From Planctomycetaceae bacterium (GTDB lineage: Bacteria > Planctomycetota > Planctomycetia > Planctomycetales > Planctomycetaceae), in NCBI GenBank assembly GCA_020638955.1, contig JACKHO010000002.1, forward strand, positions 434,001-498,000: DNA of 64,000 nt, read 5' to 3'. Made by a program: the position numbers and the translations under genes. The notes under the pieces were generated by a model. The model worked only from the letters and a program-made list of their open reading frames with translations. It made no database searches and was not told the DNA's origin. Shown one piece after another: positions 1 to 7,197 of the stretch (positions within the stretch are counted from its first letter, which is position 1; each line of letters starts with the position of its first letter).

Positions 1-249
1 ACCCTGCTGGACATGCTCGGGATGCGAATACGCATCGCGGCGGCGCTCCATGTACGTCATTTCACCGTGGCAGGAGAGCTCGAGCCAGCGGTGGAAGTAG
101 GGGAGTGTTTCGGGATGTGCTGCAGCCGTCACACCAAACAGTGGGAATCCGAGTTCCCCGGCCCGTATCCGCAGTCGCCGGACCAACTCTTGGGCCTCCG
201 CATCACCAAGGCTCAACTGCTCGCACTCCGGTAATGATTCAGTGACCAC
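1..249 (-). CDS. queG: Epoxyqueuosine reductase QueG, N-terminal part (cut by window edge)
   Basis: The 83 visible codons match the N-terminus of QueG, the cobalamin- and Fe-S-dependent enzyme that reduces epoxyqueuosine to queuosine in tRNA. Visible family features are the ELGFPLFGV segment (about residues 34-42), the FHRWLELSCHGEMTYMERR stretch and the SHPEH motif near the cut. The iron-sulfur and catalytic parts lie beyond base 1. I placed the start at a GTG at 249; no ATG fits, and this gives an overlap of 37 bases with the end of the upstream permease gene, which suggests a shared transcript. The exact start is uncertain. Confidence 0.85.
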   Translation of the reverse strand, partial: MVTESLPECEQLSLGDAEAQELVRRLRIRAGELGFPLFGVTAAAHPETLPYFHRWLELSCHGEMTYMERRRDAYSHPEHVQQG

Positions 250-1037
250 ATGAACACTCTGCGGGAAACGAAGAGCAGGATCAGCGTCATCAAAGGGGCG
301 ACGACAAGCACGCCGCTGTTCGGCTCAAGTGCTTTCGTCAGCAGCAGTCGCGCGGGGACAGTGACGACGAGCAGAATGGGGACAATGAATGAGAAGACGA
401 ACCAGACGATTTCCCCTCCCGCTGACTGGCGGTAAACCCCTTGTGGATAGCGGGCAAAAATCGTGATGTAGAACCAGAAGTCGTACAGCCCCTGATTTCT
501 TCCCAGCCAGACGCTCGTACTGGCCAACGCAATCATGAGGCTGTAGAAGAAACTCGTCCCGACGGCAATGAGCAGGCAGTACGCCAGAACATTCCCGGCC
601 GTCACCGTCACATCAAGATGGCTGAGGGAATAGACCAGCAGCGAAACGGCGAGCGCAATTTGGCTGATCATCGAGAGGTTGACCGTCTGAAACGAAACCA
701 GAAACTGCGTATCGATCGGTTTCAGCAGCACGAAGTCAAGATTGCCGGTTCTAATCAACTCGCTGAATGCCGCACAGTTGGGCATAAACAACGCTTCGAC
801 CAAGGCATTGATGAGCATGCCAGTCGCCATGAAGGCGAAATACTCGTACTGCGACCAGTCCTGAATGCTGTTCACCTGGCGATAAATGATGCCAAATAAG
901 GCCAGTTGTGCAGAAAACCAGAACGTGCGGGTGACCACTTCAATGAAAAAGTTGCCGCGAAAGCTCAGTTCGCGGACCAGAGAATTCCGCAGAAACGTCA
1001 GCCAGACCCGCAGATAGTTGGGGCGAAACTGCTCCAT
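213..1037 (-). CDS. ABC-2 type transporter permease (DUF990/viologen-exporter-like)
   Basis: A 274-residue integral membrane protein with about six hydrophobic segments, consistent with the permease of an ABC-2 exporter. The layout (N-terminal LVRELSFRGNF, a segment around LIRTGNLDFVLLKPID, long hydrophobic C-terminal half) resembles the COG3694 family of uncharacterised export permeases. Such permeases normally work with a partner permease and an ATPase; those genes are not in the window on the upstream side, where tRNA-Arg lies only 46 bases away. A good ribosome-binding site (AGGAG) precedes the ATG at 1037. The gene overlaps the downstream queG start. Substrate cannot be told from sequence. 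Confidence 0.75.
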   Translation of the reverse strand: MEQFRPNYLRVWLTFLRNSLVRELSFRGNFFIEVVTRTFWFSAQLALFGIIYRQVNSIQDWSQYEYFAFMATGMLINALVEALFMPNCAAFSELIRTGNLDFVLLKPIDTQFLVSFQTVNLSMISQIALAVSLLVYSLSHLDVTVTAGNVLAYCLLIAVGTSFFYSLMIALASTSVWLGRNQGLYDFWFYITIFARYPQGVYRQSAGGEIVWFVFSFIVPILLVVTVPARLLLTKALEPNSGVLVVAPLMTLILLFVSRRVFMWSLNHYRSASS

Positions 1038-1082
1038 GGCTGCCGGGTCTCCTGCTGGCGTGAGTATTGATATCGCCCGAAA

Positions 1083-1156
1083 TATGCCCGAGAGGATTCG
1101 AACCTCTGACCTTTGGCTCCGGAAACCAACGCTCTATCCAGCTGAGCTACGGGCAC
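1083..1156 (-). tRNA. tRNA-Arg (anticodon CCG)
   Basis: Folding the minus strand by hand gives a complete 74-base cloverleaf: 7-bp acceptor stem (first pair G-U), D-stem GCTC/GAGC, anticodon stem TTGGT/GCCAA with loop TTCCGGA (anticodon CCG), T-stem AGAGG/CCTCT with loop TTCGAAT, and discriminator A. CCA is not encoded. It lies just upstream of the ABC-2 permease gene. Confidence 0.93.
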
Positions 1157-1248
1157 GCAATGTAATTTGCTCGCGTGATTATTCTGGACGCCGCGCCAGC
1201 CGTCAAGAAGCTCACAACGACAATCATTGCCGAACGCATAAGCTCCGC

Positions 1249-2274
1249 TCAACGCTCCAGGATCGGAACATAGTCGTAGGGAATTTGCAGGGCGATGAGC
1301 GCCATGGCGGTGGCGAAATCGTCGCCAACCCAGGGATCGCTCCAGCCTCGACCGGGGACGCGAGTTCGCATGAGTTCGTTCCGAGCGGCGGGATACCAGA
1401 CGCTCCAGTGCTCTCCGCCGGCATGCCACGCCGCCTGGGCTGCGTAATACTGGGCGTAGTAGTGATACTGCAAATCCTTCGGCGTTCGCGGCCCGGGAAC
1501 GTGACGCATCATGTAACTCAGTCCGCGTTCGATGGTGGCGGAATCACCTGCTCCGGCCGTGTACAACGCGACAACTGCGGCGGCGGACCGAGGGAAGCGA
1601 CTCTCGGCCGCGTCCAGTACTCGATAACGGAACCCGCCGTCGTTGTTCTGGCACTTGTTGATGTAGGTTACCGCCTTGTCGATGATCTCTTTGGGCACGG
1701 AAATCCCCGCATTACGAGCAGCCCGCAGGGCGATGACCTGACAGGCCGTGACGGAAATATCTGCTTCGTCGGGCGTAGGGAAATACCGCCAGCCCCCTTC
1801 GGAGTTCTGACTGGCGATGATGAGTTTCACCGCCTGCTTCAGCTTCTCCCGCACCTTGGGGTGTTCCGACATCCCATACACCTCAGCCAAATACGTGGTA
1901 GCAAAGCCATGTCCATACATGGGACTCTGCGACTGGGTGTTCGGTTCGATGATGAATCCGTTCGGCGCGGCGCAGTCGAGAAGATAGTTCGTGATGCGAT
2001 CCAGCACGTCGCCATATGGCCCTTCCCCCGGCGTGCTACCCGAGGAGAGGAAAGCCAGCCCCGCCAGTGCCGTGACACCGACGTTCTGCGTGAACTCGTG
2101 TTGCGTTCCGAAGGCCCCGGTCGTTTCGTCCTGCTGATCGGCGAGCCACTTTAGTGACTCCGAAATGGCCTGCTCAGTTTCTGCGTCGACAAATTTGGGG
2201 CGAGGCAACTGAGCATTGGCCGATGCCGCAAGACTGGCTACGCACATCAGCAGCATTGCCAGTCGACGCACCAT
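1249..2274 (-). CDS. Secreted prenyltransferase/squalene-oxidase-repeat protein
   Basis: A 341-residue protein with a clear signal peptide (cleavage expected after the ASANA/Q region, about residue 21). The mature part carries repeated QNxxGGW/QNxDGGF-type motifs (SQNSEGGWRYF near residue 160; CQNNDGGFRY near 212) typical of the alpha/alpha-toroid prenyltransferase and squalene-oxidase repeat fold. The acidic DxDD motif of squalene-hopene cyclase is not visible and the length is about half that of a cyclase, so it is unlikely to be a true hopene synthase. Single-toroid secreted proteins of this kind are common in planctomycetes with no known role. Its ATG directly follows the obg stop codon, implying translational coupling. 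Confidence 0.75.
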   Translation of the reverse strand: MVRRLAMLLMCVASLAASANAQLPRPKFVDAETEQAISESLKWLADQQDETTGAFGTQHEFTQNVGVTALAGLAFLSSGSTPGEGPYGDVLDRITNYLLDCAAPNGFIIEPNTQSQSPMYGHGFATTYLAEVYGMSEHPKVREKLKQAVKLIIASQNSEGGWRYFPTPDEADISVTACQVIALRAARNAGISVPKEIIDKAVTYINKCQNNDGGFRYRVLDAAESRFPRSAAAVVALYTAGAGDSATIERGLSYMMRHVPGPRTPKDLQYHYYAQYYAAQAAWHAGGEHWSVWYPAARNELMRTRVPGRGWSDPWVGDDFATAMALIALQIPYDYVPILER

Positions 2275-3315
2275 TTAATCCAACGCTTCTGAATTCTCGA
2301 CGGCTTCCCTGGCAGCAGCGGCGGCTCGTTCTTCTTCCAGCAGTTGCATGACGTCCTTAATCAAGTCGGGCAGTCCAGCTCCTGTCGCCGAAGAGATTTG
2401 GCGGACGGGAATTCCCGTTTCTTCCGTGAACAATTCGGCGCAGACTTGAGCATCTGGCAGTTCGCACTTCGAAACGACAACCAGTTCCGGCCGCTCGACG
2501 AGCGAAGGATCAAACAGACGCATTTCCTCACGGATTTGGCGGTAATTCTCCGTGGGATCGCTCTGATCAGCGGGGTTCGGCTCAATCAAATGAACCAGTA
2601 CGCGCGTCCGTTGCACGTGCTTTAGAAATTCATGTCCCAGTCCGACGCCGGCATGAGCCCCTTCGATGAGTCCCGGAATATCTGCCAGCACAAACTGCTG
2701 CTGATACCCCACCCGCACCGCTCCCAGGTGGGGGTACTTCGTCGTGAACGGATAGTCCGCAATTTCGGGTGTCGCCCGGGAGAGGCGGCTTAACAGCGTG
2801 CTTTTCCCTGCGTTGGGCTTTCCAATGAGCCCGACGTCGGCAATGAGTTTCAACTCCAGCACGACCTCGCGTTCCCCACCTTCAACGCCCTTCTCAAAGT
2901 GACGCGGGGCTCGGTCGGTTGATGTGGCAAACCGCTTGTTACCTCGGCCACCTTTGCCTCCGGCTGCCACGACAAACTGATCACCATGCGCCACGAGGTC
3001 TTTCAGCAAATGACCGTCGGCTGCATCTTTAATGATTGTCCCTGTCGGCACCCTGATGACTTTGTCATCACCACCTTTGCCAGTGCGTTGTTTTCCCTGT
3101 CCCCGTTGTCCCTCGGACGCCTTCCAGTGACGGTGGCCAACCAAGTGGTACAGGCTTCCCATGTTCTCATCGGCTTCGATGATGACATCGCCCCCTTTGC
3201 CACCATCACCGCCGTCAGGTCCGCCGTACGCAACGTGGGCCTCGCGACGGAAGCTTAAGCAACCGTCGCCGCCGTCACCTGCTTTGCAGTGGATCTGAAC
3301 CTGATCAACGAACAT
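2275..3315 (-). CDS. obgE: GTPase Obg/CgtA
   Basis: A 346-residue member of the universal Obg GTPase family, which acts in late 50S ribosome assembly and the stress response. The glycine-rich Obg fold occupies about residues 1-157 (GDGGDG, GGPDGGDGGKGGDV, GGKGGRGN), followed by the G domain: P-loop GKPNAGKST at 165-173, switch I TTKYPHLG at 191-198, DIPG at 212-215 and a C-terminal helix. A degenerate SKCE occupies the usual NKxD position. There is no C-terminal OCT domain. It abuts the downstream prenyltransferase-repeat gene with no intergenic base. Confidence 0.97.
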   Translation of the reverse strand: MFVDQVQIHCKAGDGGDGCLSFRREAHVAYGGPDGGDGGKGGDVIIEADENMGSLYHLVGHRHWKASEGQRGQGKQRTGKGGDDKVIRVPTGTIIKDAADGHLLKDLVAHGDQFVVAAGGKGGRGNKRFATSTDRAPRHFEKGVEGGEREVVLELKLIADVGLIGKPNAGKSTLLSRLSRATPEIADYPFTTKYPHLGAVRVGYQQQFVLADIPGLIEGAHAGVGLGHEFLKHVQRTRVLVHLIEPNPADQSDPTENYRQIREEMRLFDPSLVERPELVVVSKCELPDAQVCAELFTEETGIPVRQISSATGAGLPDLIKDVMQLLEEERAAAAAREAVENSEALD

Positions 3316-3368
3316 ACACGACGACCTCAGATGTGAGGCTGAAAGAGAAAACGTTTTGGGACGACTTA

Positions 3369-3827
3369 CTAGCGGCCTTCGTATTCAGCGAGGAAGCCCA
3401 TGAATTCGCGGCGATGTTCTTCTTCGTCACCCAAGGCCTGAATGCAGAGGTCCTGCGTCACGTAATCGACACCGTCACACAGTTTAATGAGCTTCGTGTA
3501 CTGACCAATGGCCGCATCTTCCGCTGCAATGACACCTTTAATGACGCTCACCACGTCAGTGGTTTGAGCTGGCGGCTGCAGCGACGCTTGACGCGAAGTG
3601 AATTCGGCACTCCCCTGTACCACTCCGCCAATCGTCTTGATGCGGCGTGCCAGGTTTTGGGCGTGTCCGAGTTCGGCAGTGACGTCGGCGAGCAGCGACT
3701 TTTTGATTTCCTCGGCTCGCACGCCGTCCAGGTTCGTGGAGTTCGCAATGAAGTTCATTACGGTTTCCATTTCCATCCAGTACGCAACCTGAAGTTCCTG
3801 AATGATTTGCTGCTTGATGTCCGACAT
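3369..3827 (-). CDS. Ferritin-like diiron protein (bacterioferritin/Dps-like)
   Basis: A 152-residue all-alpha protein with a ferritin-like pattern: an early ELQVAYWMEMETVMNF helix, ELGHAQNLARRI (E-x2-H iron-ligand motif, about residues 52-63), EDAAIGQYTKLIK and a final DEEEHRREFMGFL (second E-x2-H). Two E-x2-H motifs in four helices support a diiron or iron-storage role in the cytoplasm; the family is ferritin/bacterioferritin-like, but no heme methionine can be assigned. It stands alone between obg and tRNA-Leu. Confidence 0.75.
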   Translation of the reverse strand: MSDIKQQIIQELQVAYWMEMETVMNFIANSTNLDGVRAEEIKKSLLADVTAELGHAQNLARRIKTIGGVVQGSAEFTSRQASLQPPAQTTDVVSVIKGVIAAEDAAIGQYTKLIKLCDGVDYVTQDLCIQALGDEEEHRREFMGFLAEYEGR

Positions 3828-4053
3828 GTCCGTCTCCTCTGAGGTAAATTGCGCACCGTACGTCTCGGTGCTGTCTCTGTTTATATCCGGTCGCGAACGC
3901 AGTTCAAAGGTGCCCGCAACCAGCAGGCATCAATCGACTCGTGCGAAACAATCGCAACTACCAGAAGACAATAACCTTGCGCCACTCCCTGCAATTTGCC
4001 GCACTCGGCAAACAGGACATCACATTTGCCAGCCATGTTGCTCATGCGCAAGG

Positions 4054-4088
4054 GAAAAGCCCTGAAAAACATGCTGTTTCTCAGGGCC
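4054..4088 (-). terminator. Rho-independent terminator of tRNA-Leu
   Basis: On the minus strand, 11 bases after the tRNA-Leu 3' end, GCCCTGA and TCAGGGC (4081-4087 and 4059-4065) form a stem extended inward by A/T pairs around a TGC-containing loop, followed directly by TTTTCC. This is a classical intrinsic terminator. Confidence 0.85.
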
Positions 4089-4098
4089 TTCCGGTGAC

Positions 4099-4182
4099 TA
4101 CCGAAGGTGGGACTCGAACCCACATGTCCATACGGACACTGGATTTTGAATCCAGCGCGTCTGCCGATTCCGCCACTTCGGC
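4099..4182 (-). tRNA. tRNA-Leu (anticodon CAA)
   Basis: An 84-base class II tRNA on the minus strand. The acceptor stem is GCCGAAG/CTTCGGT (first pair G-U), the anticodon stem CTGGA/TCCAG has loop TTCAAAA (anticodon CAA), there is a variable arm TGTCCGTATGGACA and a T-arm GTGGG TTCGAGT CCCAC. Discriminator is A and CCA is not encoded. A terminator follows at 4054-4088. Confidence 0.94.
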
Positions 4183-4254
4183 GTAGCCATTGAACTGGTT
4201 TTCTATCCGACACGTTGCGGACCTGCAAGGGATCGGAATTGTTGATAACCCGTA

Positions 4255-4345
4255 TCAGCGCATCAAATCCGGGATTCCCAGTCGCCAGGGGATGCTGCCG
4301 CACGGTTTATCACGGTATTCCGGATCGTGCACACCCTGACAGAGC
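4255..4345 (-). pseudogene. 3' fragment of a GH62-type arabinofuranosidase gene
   Basis: Minus-strand reading gives about 30 codons, from QGVHDPEYRDKP through IPWRLGI to a stop at 4255, nearly matching the last residues of the intact GH62 protein encoded at 9205-10293. By hand, 63 of 75 aligned bases agree (4271-4345 against 9221-9295). No start or upstream domain is present, so this is a decayed or partial copy. It sits between tRNA-Leu and the kinase gene; the rest of 4183-4446 shows nothing recognisable. Confidence 0.8.
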
Positions 4346-4446
4346 TTGGGAATGTGGCCGGGGGCGAAATCTGAGATGCCGGAGAAAGTTCTACCAAGTA
4401 CGCGTGCAGGTTGGGTCAGGGAATTTGCACGAGGCGCTGTGCGTCA

Positions 4447-6474
4447 TCATGGGGCGTCCAACTTCGGTGCGTCGTCGTCACGTATTTCGACATTCTGAGA
4501 CGTCAGTTCTACTGACGGATGCTTGAGGTGACCATCACTCAGCAGGAAGAGCGTCTGCTCGTCAGCACTGGCGAACGGCCTGACGTTGTCCCCGCTGATA
4601 TGTCGTGCCCCTGCGCTGATACGTACCGAGCGGATGTCCCCAACATAGTATCGATTCTGGACCTGAGCGGGATCAACTCCCCCAAGGTAGAGGCCGCCGG
4701 TTGTTTCTTGCAGTGGATAGTTGCTCGTACTTCCCGACTGCCGAACACCATCGACATAGAGTGTCATTTCATTTCGTTCGAACACTCCGGCGAGGACGGT
4801 CCATCGGTCGAGCAGGGCCGATTGATCGGAGACGAAGATTCGTTGCTGCTCGCCGAGTCGACGCGCGATGCCCCAATGTCCGTCTGCCGTGAGAAAGGTT
4901 GCCATCCAGTCGGGACCGAGCCAACTGACGACGTTGGACGTTTGAAACGTCTGCGGCCGCGTCAGAACCTCGACTGTATACTCCTCCCCTGCTTCGGGGA
5001 CGACTTCGGACACACGGGCAAAACTGTTGAAACCATTGAACGCAAGAATGCGGTCAGGGTGTTGCGGGGCTGATGTTGGTATGACGTCTGGCGTCTTATT
5101 GGTTTGCTGCTCGGTTTCAGTGGCGTCTACGTCGTCGGATGCACCGGGGAAGAAAGCAACGATGCCGACAATCAGGACGAGTACCGCCACACCAGCGATA
5201 ATTGCTGGCTTCCAGGGAAACGGACGCGGGTGTCGTTTTCGCCGCTGTTCGAACGGCAATGGACTGACATCGAGCGCTGCGAATGGGTCGGCCATTGTAG
5301 AAGTTGGCTGTGCTGCGATTGCATCGCGGCCGTCCAGGACGGCGGAGATCTCCTCAAGGGGTGCGGGACGATCAGCAGGATTCTTTGCCAGCAGTCGTTG
5401 GCATAAGTTGTCGACGACTTCAGGAACTTCTGGCCGATTGTCCCGAACTGAGGGAATTGATTCCTGGCTATGTGCAAGAGCCAGTTGGATGGGATTGGCT
5501 CCCTGATAAGGAGCGCGTCCTGTCAACAAGTAGAACAACGTGCAGCCGAGACTGTACCAGTCGGATCGCTCGTCGACCTCTCTGGGATCGCGTGCCTGTT
5601 CGGGCGACATATAGGAGGCCGTGCCCATCACCATGCCAGTGCGAGTCAGCATGGAAAGGTGTTCGTCTGGTGCGATGAACCGGGCGAGGCCCATGTCCAG
5701 GATTTTGACAGTCCCCTGCTCGTCCCGCAGTAAATTGGCTGGTTTGATGTCGCGGTGAACAATGCCTTGCTCATGCGCGAACTGCAGTCCAGTCGCCGCC
5801 TGCCGGAATGCGTCGAGTGCTGAGTCAACCGGTAGAGGACCATTCAGTGCCACGACTTGTTCGAGGTTCGCTCCCTCAATCAGCTCCATGACCAGCCCAA
5901 ACTGTCCCTCATGCTCTTCCTCCTGATGCGCCTGCACGATGTTAGAATGCTGTAGCTTGATGGCTGTTTGCATTTCGCGAACGAAACGCCGTTGCAGTTC
6001 CGTCTGGCTGGCGACATCTGCGCGGAGCAGCTTGATTGCGACATCTTTCCCCCCATTATGTGGTTTGGCGAGATAAACCGTGCCCATCCCGCCGCGACCC
6101 AAGACGCTGTGCAGGCAAAACGGTCCCCAGTCGCGCGGCAGTGGTGGTTCGCCGGCCCTCTGTTTGTTCGCACTGGCTGACTCGGCGGCTGCATCGGACA
6201 GCACCTGAGCAAGGATGAGCGTGGGGACTTCCGGAAAGCGCTGCATCAATTCCGATAGCGAGACAGGCACCTCGGCCTGCAGTCGACAGGCAATTTCCAC
6301 CGGGATGAGTTCCTGAACTGCGTGCGGCTTGAGTTCGTCTGCCAGGTCGACCAGTAGCTCCTCCACCGTAACTTGTTTCCCCCGGCGCCAGTTCCCCTCC
6401 AGTCGATCGCAGAGTCGGTCGATGTGCAGCATGTCCGATTGCCGCAACTCGCCGAACGCCCGTGCATCACTCAT
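4447..6474 (-). CDS. Membrane Ser/Thr protein kinase with LamG-like C-terminal domain
   Basis: A 675-residue kinase. After a 115-residue N-terminal region the kinase domain runs about 119-380: glycine loop GRGGMGTVY (126-134), catalytic lysine K148 in VAIK, HRDIKPANLL at 240-249, and MSPEQ at 289-293. The metal-binding DFG is DMG (260-262). One transmembrane helix lies at about 423-442, followed by a LamG/concanavalin-A-like region (about 475-640) with the WTVLAGVFERNEMTLYVDG pattern, presumably outside the cytoplasm. I chose the ATG at 6474 over a longer reading because it overlaps the sigma factor stop by 8 bases. The pair forms a sigma/kinase signalling unit; the LamG domain may sense a ligand, which is inference. 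Confidence 0.88.
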   Translation of the reverse strand: MSDARAFGELRQSDMLHIDRLCDRLEGNWRRGKQVTVEELLVDLADELKPHAVQELIPVEIACRLQAEVPVSLSELMQRFPEVPTLILAQVLSDAAAESASANKQRAGEPPLPRDWGPFCLHSVLGRGGMGTVYLAKPHNGGKDVAIKLLRADVASQTELQRRFVREMQTAIKLQHSNIVQAHQEEEHEGQFGLVMELIEGANLEQVVALNGPLPVDSALDAFRQAATGLQFAHEQGIVHRDIKPANLLRDEQGTVKILDMGLARFIAPDEHLSMLTRTGMVMGTASYMSPEQARDPREVDERSDWYSLGCTLFYLLTGRAPYQGANPIQLALAHSQESIPSVRDNRPEVPEVVDNLCQRLLAKNPADRPAPLEEISAVLDGRDAIAAQPTSTMADPFAALDVSPLPFEQRRKRHPRPFPWKPAIIAGVAVLVLIVGIVAFFPGASDDVDATETEQQTNKTPDVIPTSAPQHPDRILAFNGFNSFARVSEVVPEAGEEYTVEVLTRPQTFQTSNVVSWLGPDWMATFLTADGHWGIARRLGEQQRIFVSDQSALLDRWTVLAGVFERNEMTLYVDGVRQSGSTSNYPLQETTGGLYLGGVDPAQVQNRYYVGDIRSVRISAGARHISGDNVRPFASADEQTLFLLSDGHLKHPSVELTSQNVEIRDDDAPKLDAP

Positions 6475-7087
6475 GAGGTTCGTCCCCCATCCAGAGTTTC
6501 GCAATGACCTGCAGTTTGCGTTCGACGGAGCGGCGGACGCATCCCAGTTGCTCCGCAATGTCAACGTTCGAATAGCCATCGAGTTTCAGGACGGCAATTT
6601 GCCGCAAGGCCACGTCCCCTGTGGCATCGAGTTGAACGAGCAAACGGTCAAGTTGATCGGTCAATTCCGCGACCATGGCAGGATCAGGACCATCACTGAG
6701 GAGTTCGCTGAACGTAACGGCAGCAGTGGGCTGAGTTCTTTCAGAATCTGAATCGTCAGCCTTTCCTGTTCCGCCCCGCTTCTGTCGATTCTGGTGTCGG
6801 ATGAGATCGACCGACTTGTTGATGGTAATGGCCATCAGCAGCGGCCAGAGGTTGTGGGCGTCGGTCAGTTGAGAAAACCGGCCTTCGCGAACGCCCAGGC
6901 AGAAACTCTTGAACGCGCTGAGGGCGACGTCTTCTTCATCTGCTGCGGTGCGAGGTGCCCCTTCGAGTTTCTGGCGGGCCAGCCAGACCATTTTTTCGAA
7001 GTATTCCTCCCACAGTTTCTGCGCAGCTACTCCTTCCCCAGCCTTGAGTTGGGACAGCCATTCAGTAATGAGCGTCGGGCGAGTCAC
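6467..7087 (-). CDS. ECF-type RNA polymerase sigma factor (kinase-linked)
   Basis: A 206-residue sigma-70 family protein. Region 2 lies in the N-terminal half (ALSAFKSFCLGVREGRF, then NLWPLLMAITINKSVDLIR), and region 4 at the C-terminus has the helix-turn-helix RQIAVLKLDGYSNVDIAEQ followed by CVRRSVERKL. This is the architecture of ECF factors genetically tied to Ser/Thr kinases in planctomycetes. Its stop overlaps the kinase start by 8 bases, so the two are almost certainly co-expressed. An inverted repeat at 7144-7164 lies in the 110-base gap to the divergent exoprotein gene. No anti-sigma factor is seen; the kinase may take over that control. Confidence 0.88.
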   Translation of the reverse strand: MTRPTLITEWLSQLKAGEGVAAQKLWEEYFEKMVWLARQKLEGAPRTAADEEDVALSAFKSFCLGVREGRFSQLTDAHNLWPLLMAITINKSVDLIRHQNRQKRGGTGKADDSDSERTQPTAAVTFSELLSDGPDPAMVAELTDQLDRLLVQLDATGDVALRQIAVLKLDGYSNVDIAEQLGCVRRSVERKLQVIAKLWMGDEPHE

Positions 7088-7143
7088 GAGAAATTTCGAA
7101 AATCCTGTCGCAAACAGAAACGGTTTAGCGAGCTCTTCTGAAA

Positions 7144-7164
7144 CGGACCAGTTTGATTGGTCCG
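7144..7164. promoter_or_regulatory. Inverted repeat between divergent sigma-factor and exoprotein genes
   Basis: CGGACCA (7144-7150) and TGGTCCG (7158-7164) are perfect 7-base arms separated by seven bases, in the 110-base divergent intergenic region. The position fits an operator acting on either promoter, or a hairpin in the leader of the exoprotein mRNA. No T-run follows, so a terminator is unlikely. Confidence 0.4.
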
Positions 7165-7197
7165 CAACAAGTTTACGACAAGCATGAGGAGAGAACG

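Noticed and set aside
1018..2154. 378-codon plus-strand open frame across tRNA-Arg and the prenyltransferase-repeat gene
   Set aside because: It is antisense to a signal-peptide protein with clear repeats and to a tRNA, and its translation has no recognisable motif.
1249..2274. Squalene-hopene cyclase for the prenyltransferase-repeat protein
   Set aside because: Half the length of a cyclase, secreted, and no DxDD motif, despite the presence of hpnC elsewhere in the window.
3333..3842. 169-codon plus-strand frame opposite the ferritin-like gene
   Set aside because: The minus-strand frame has two iron-ligand motifs; the plus frame is composition-driven only.
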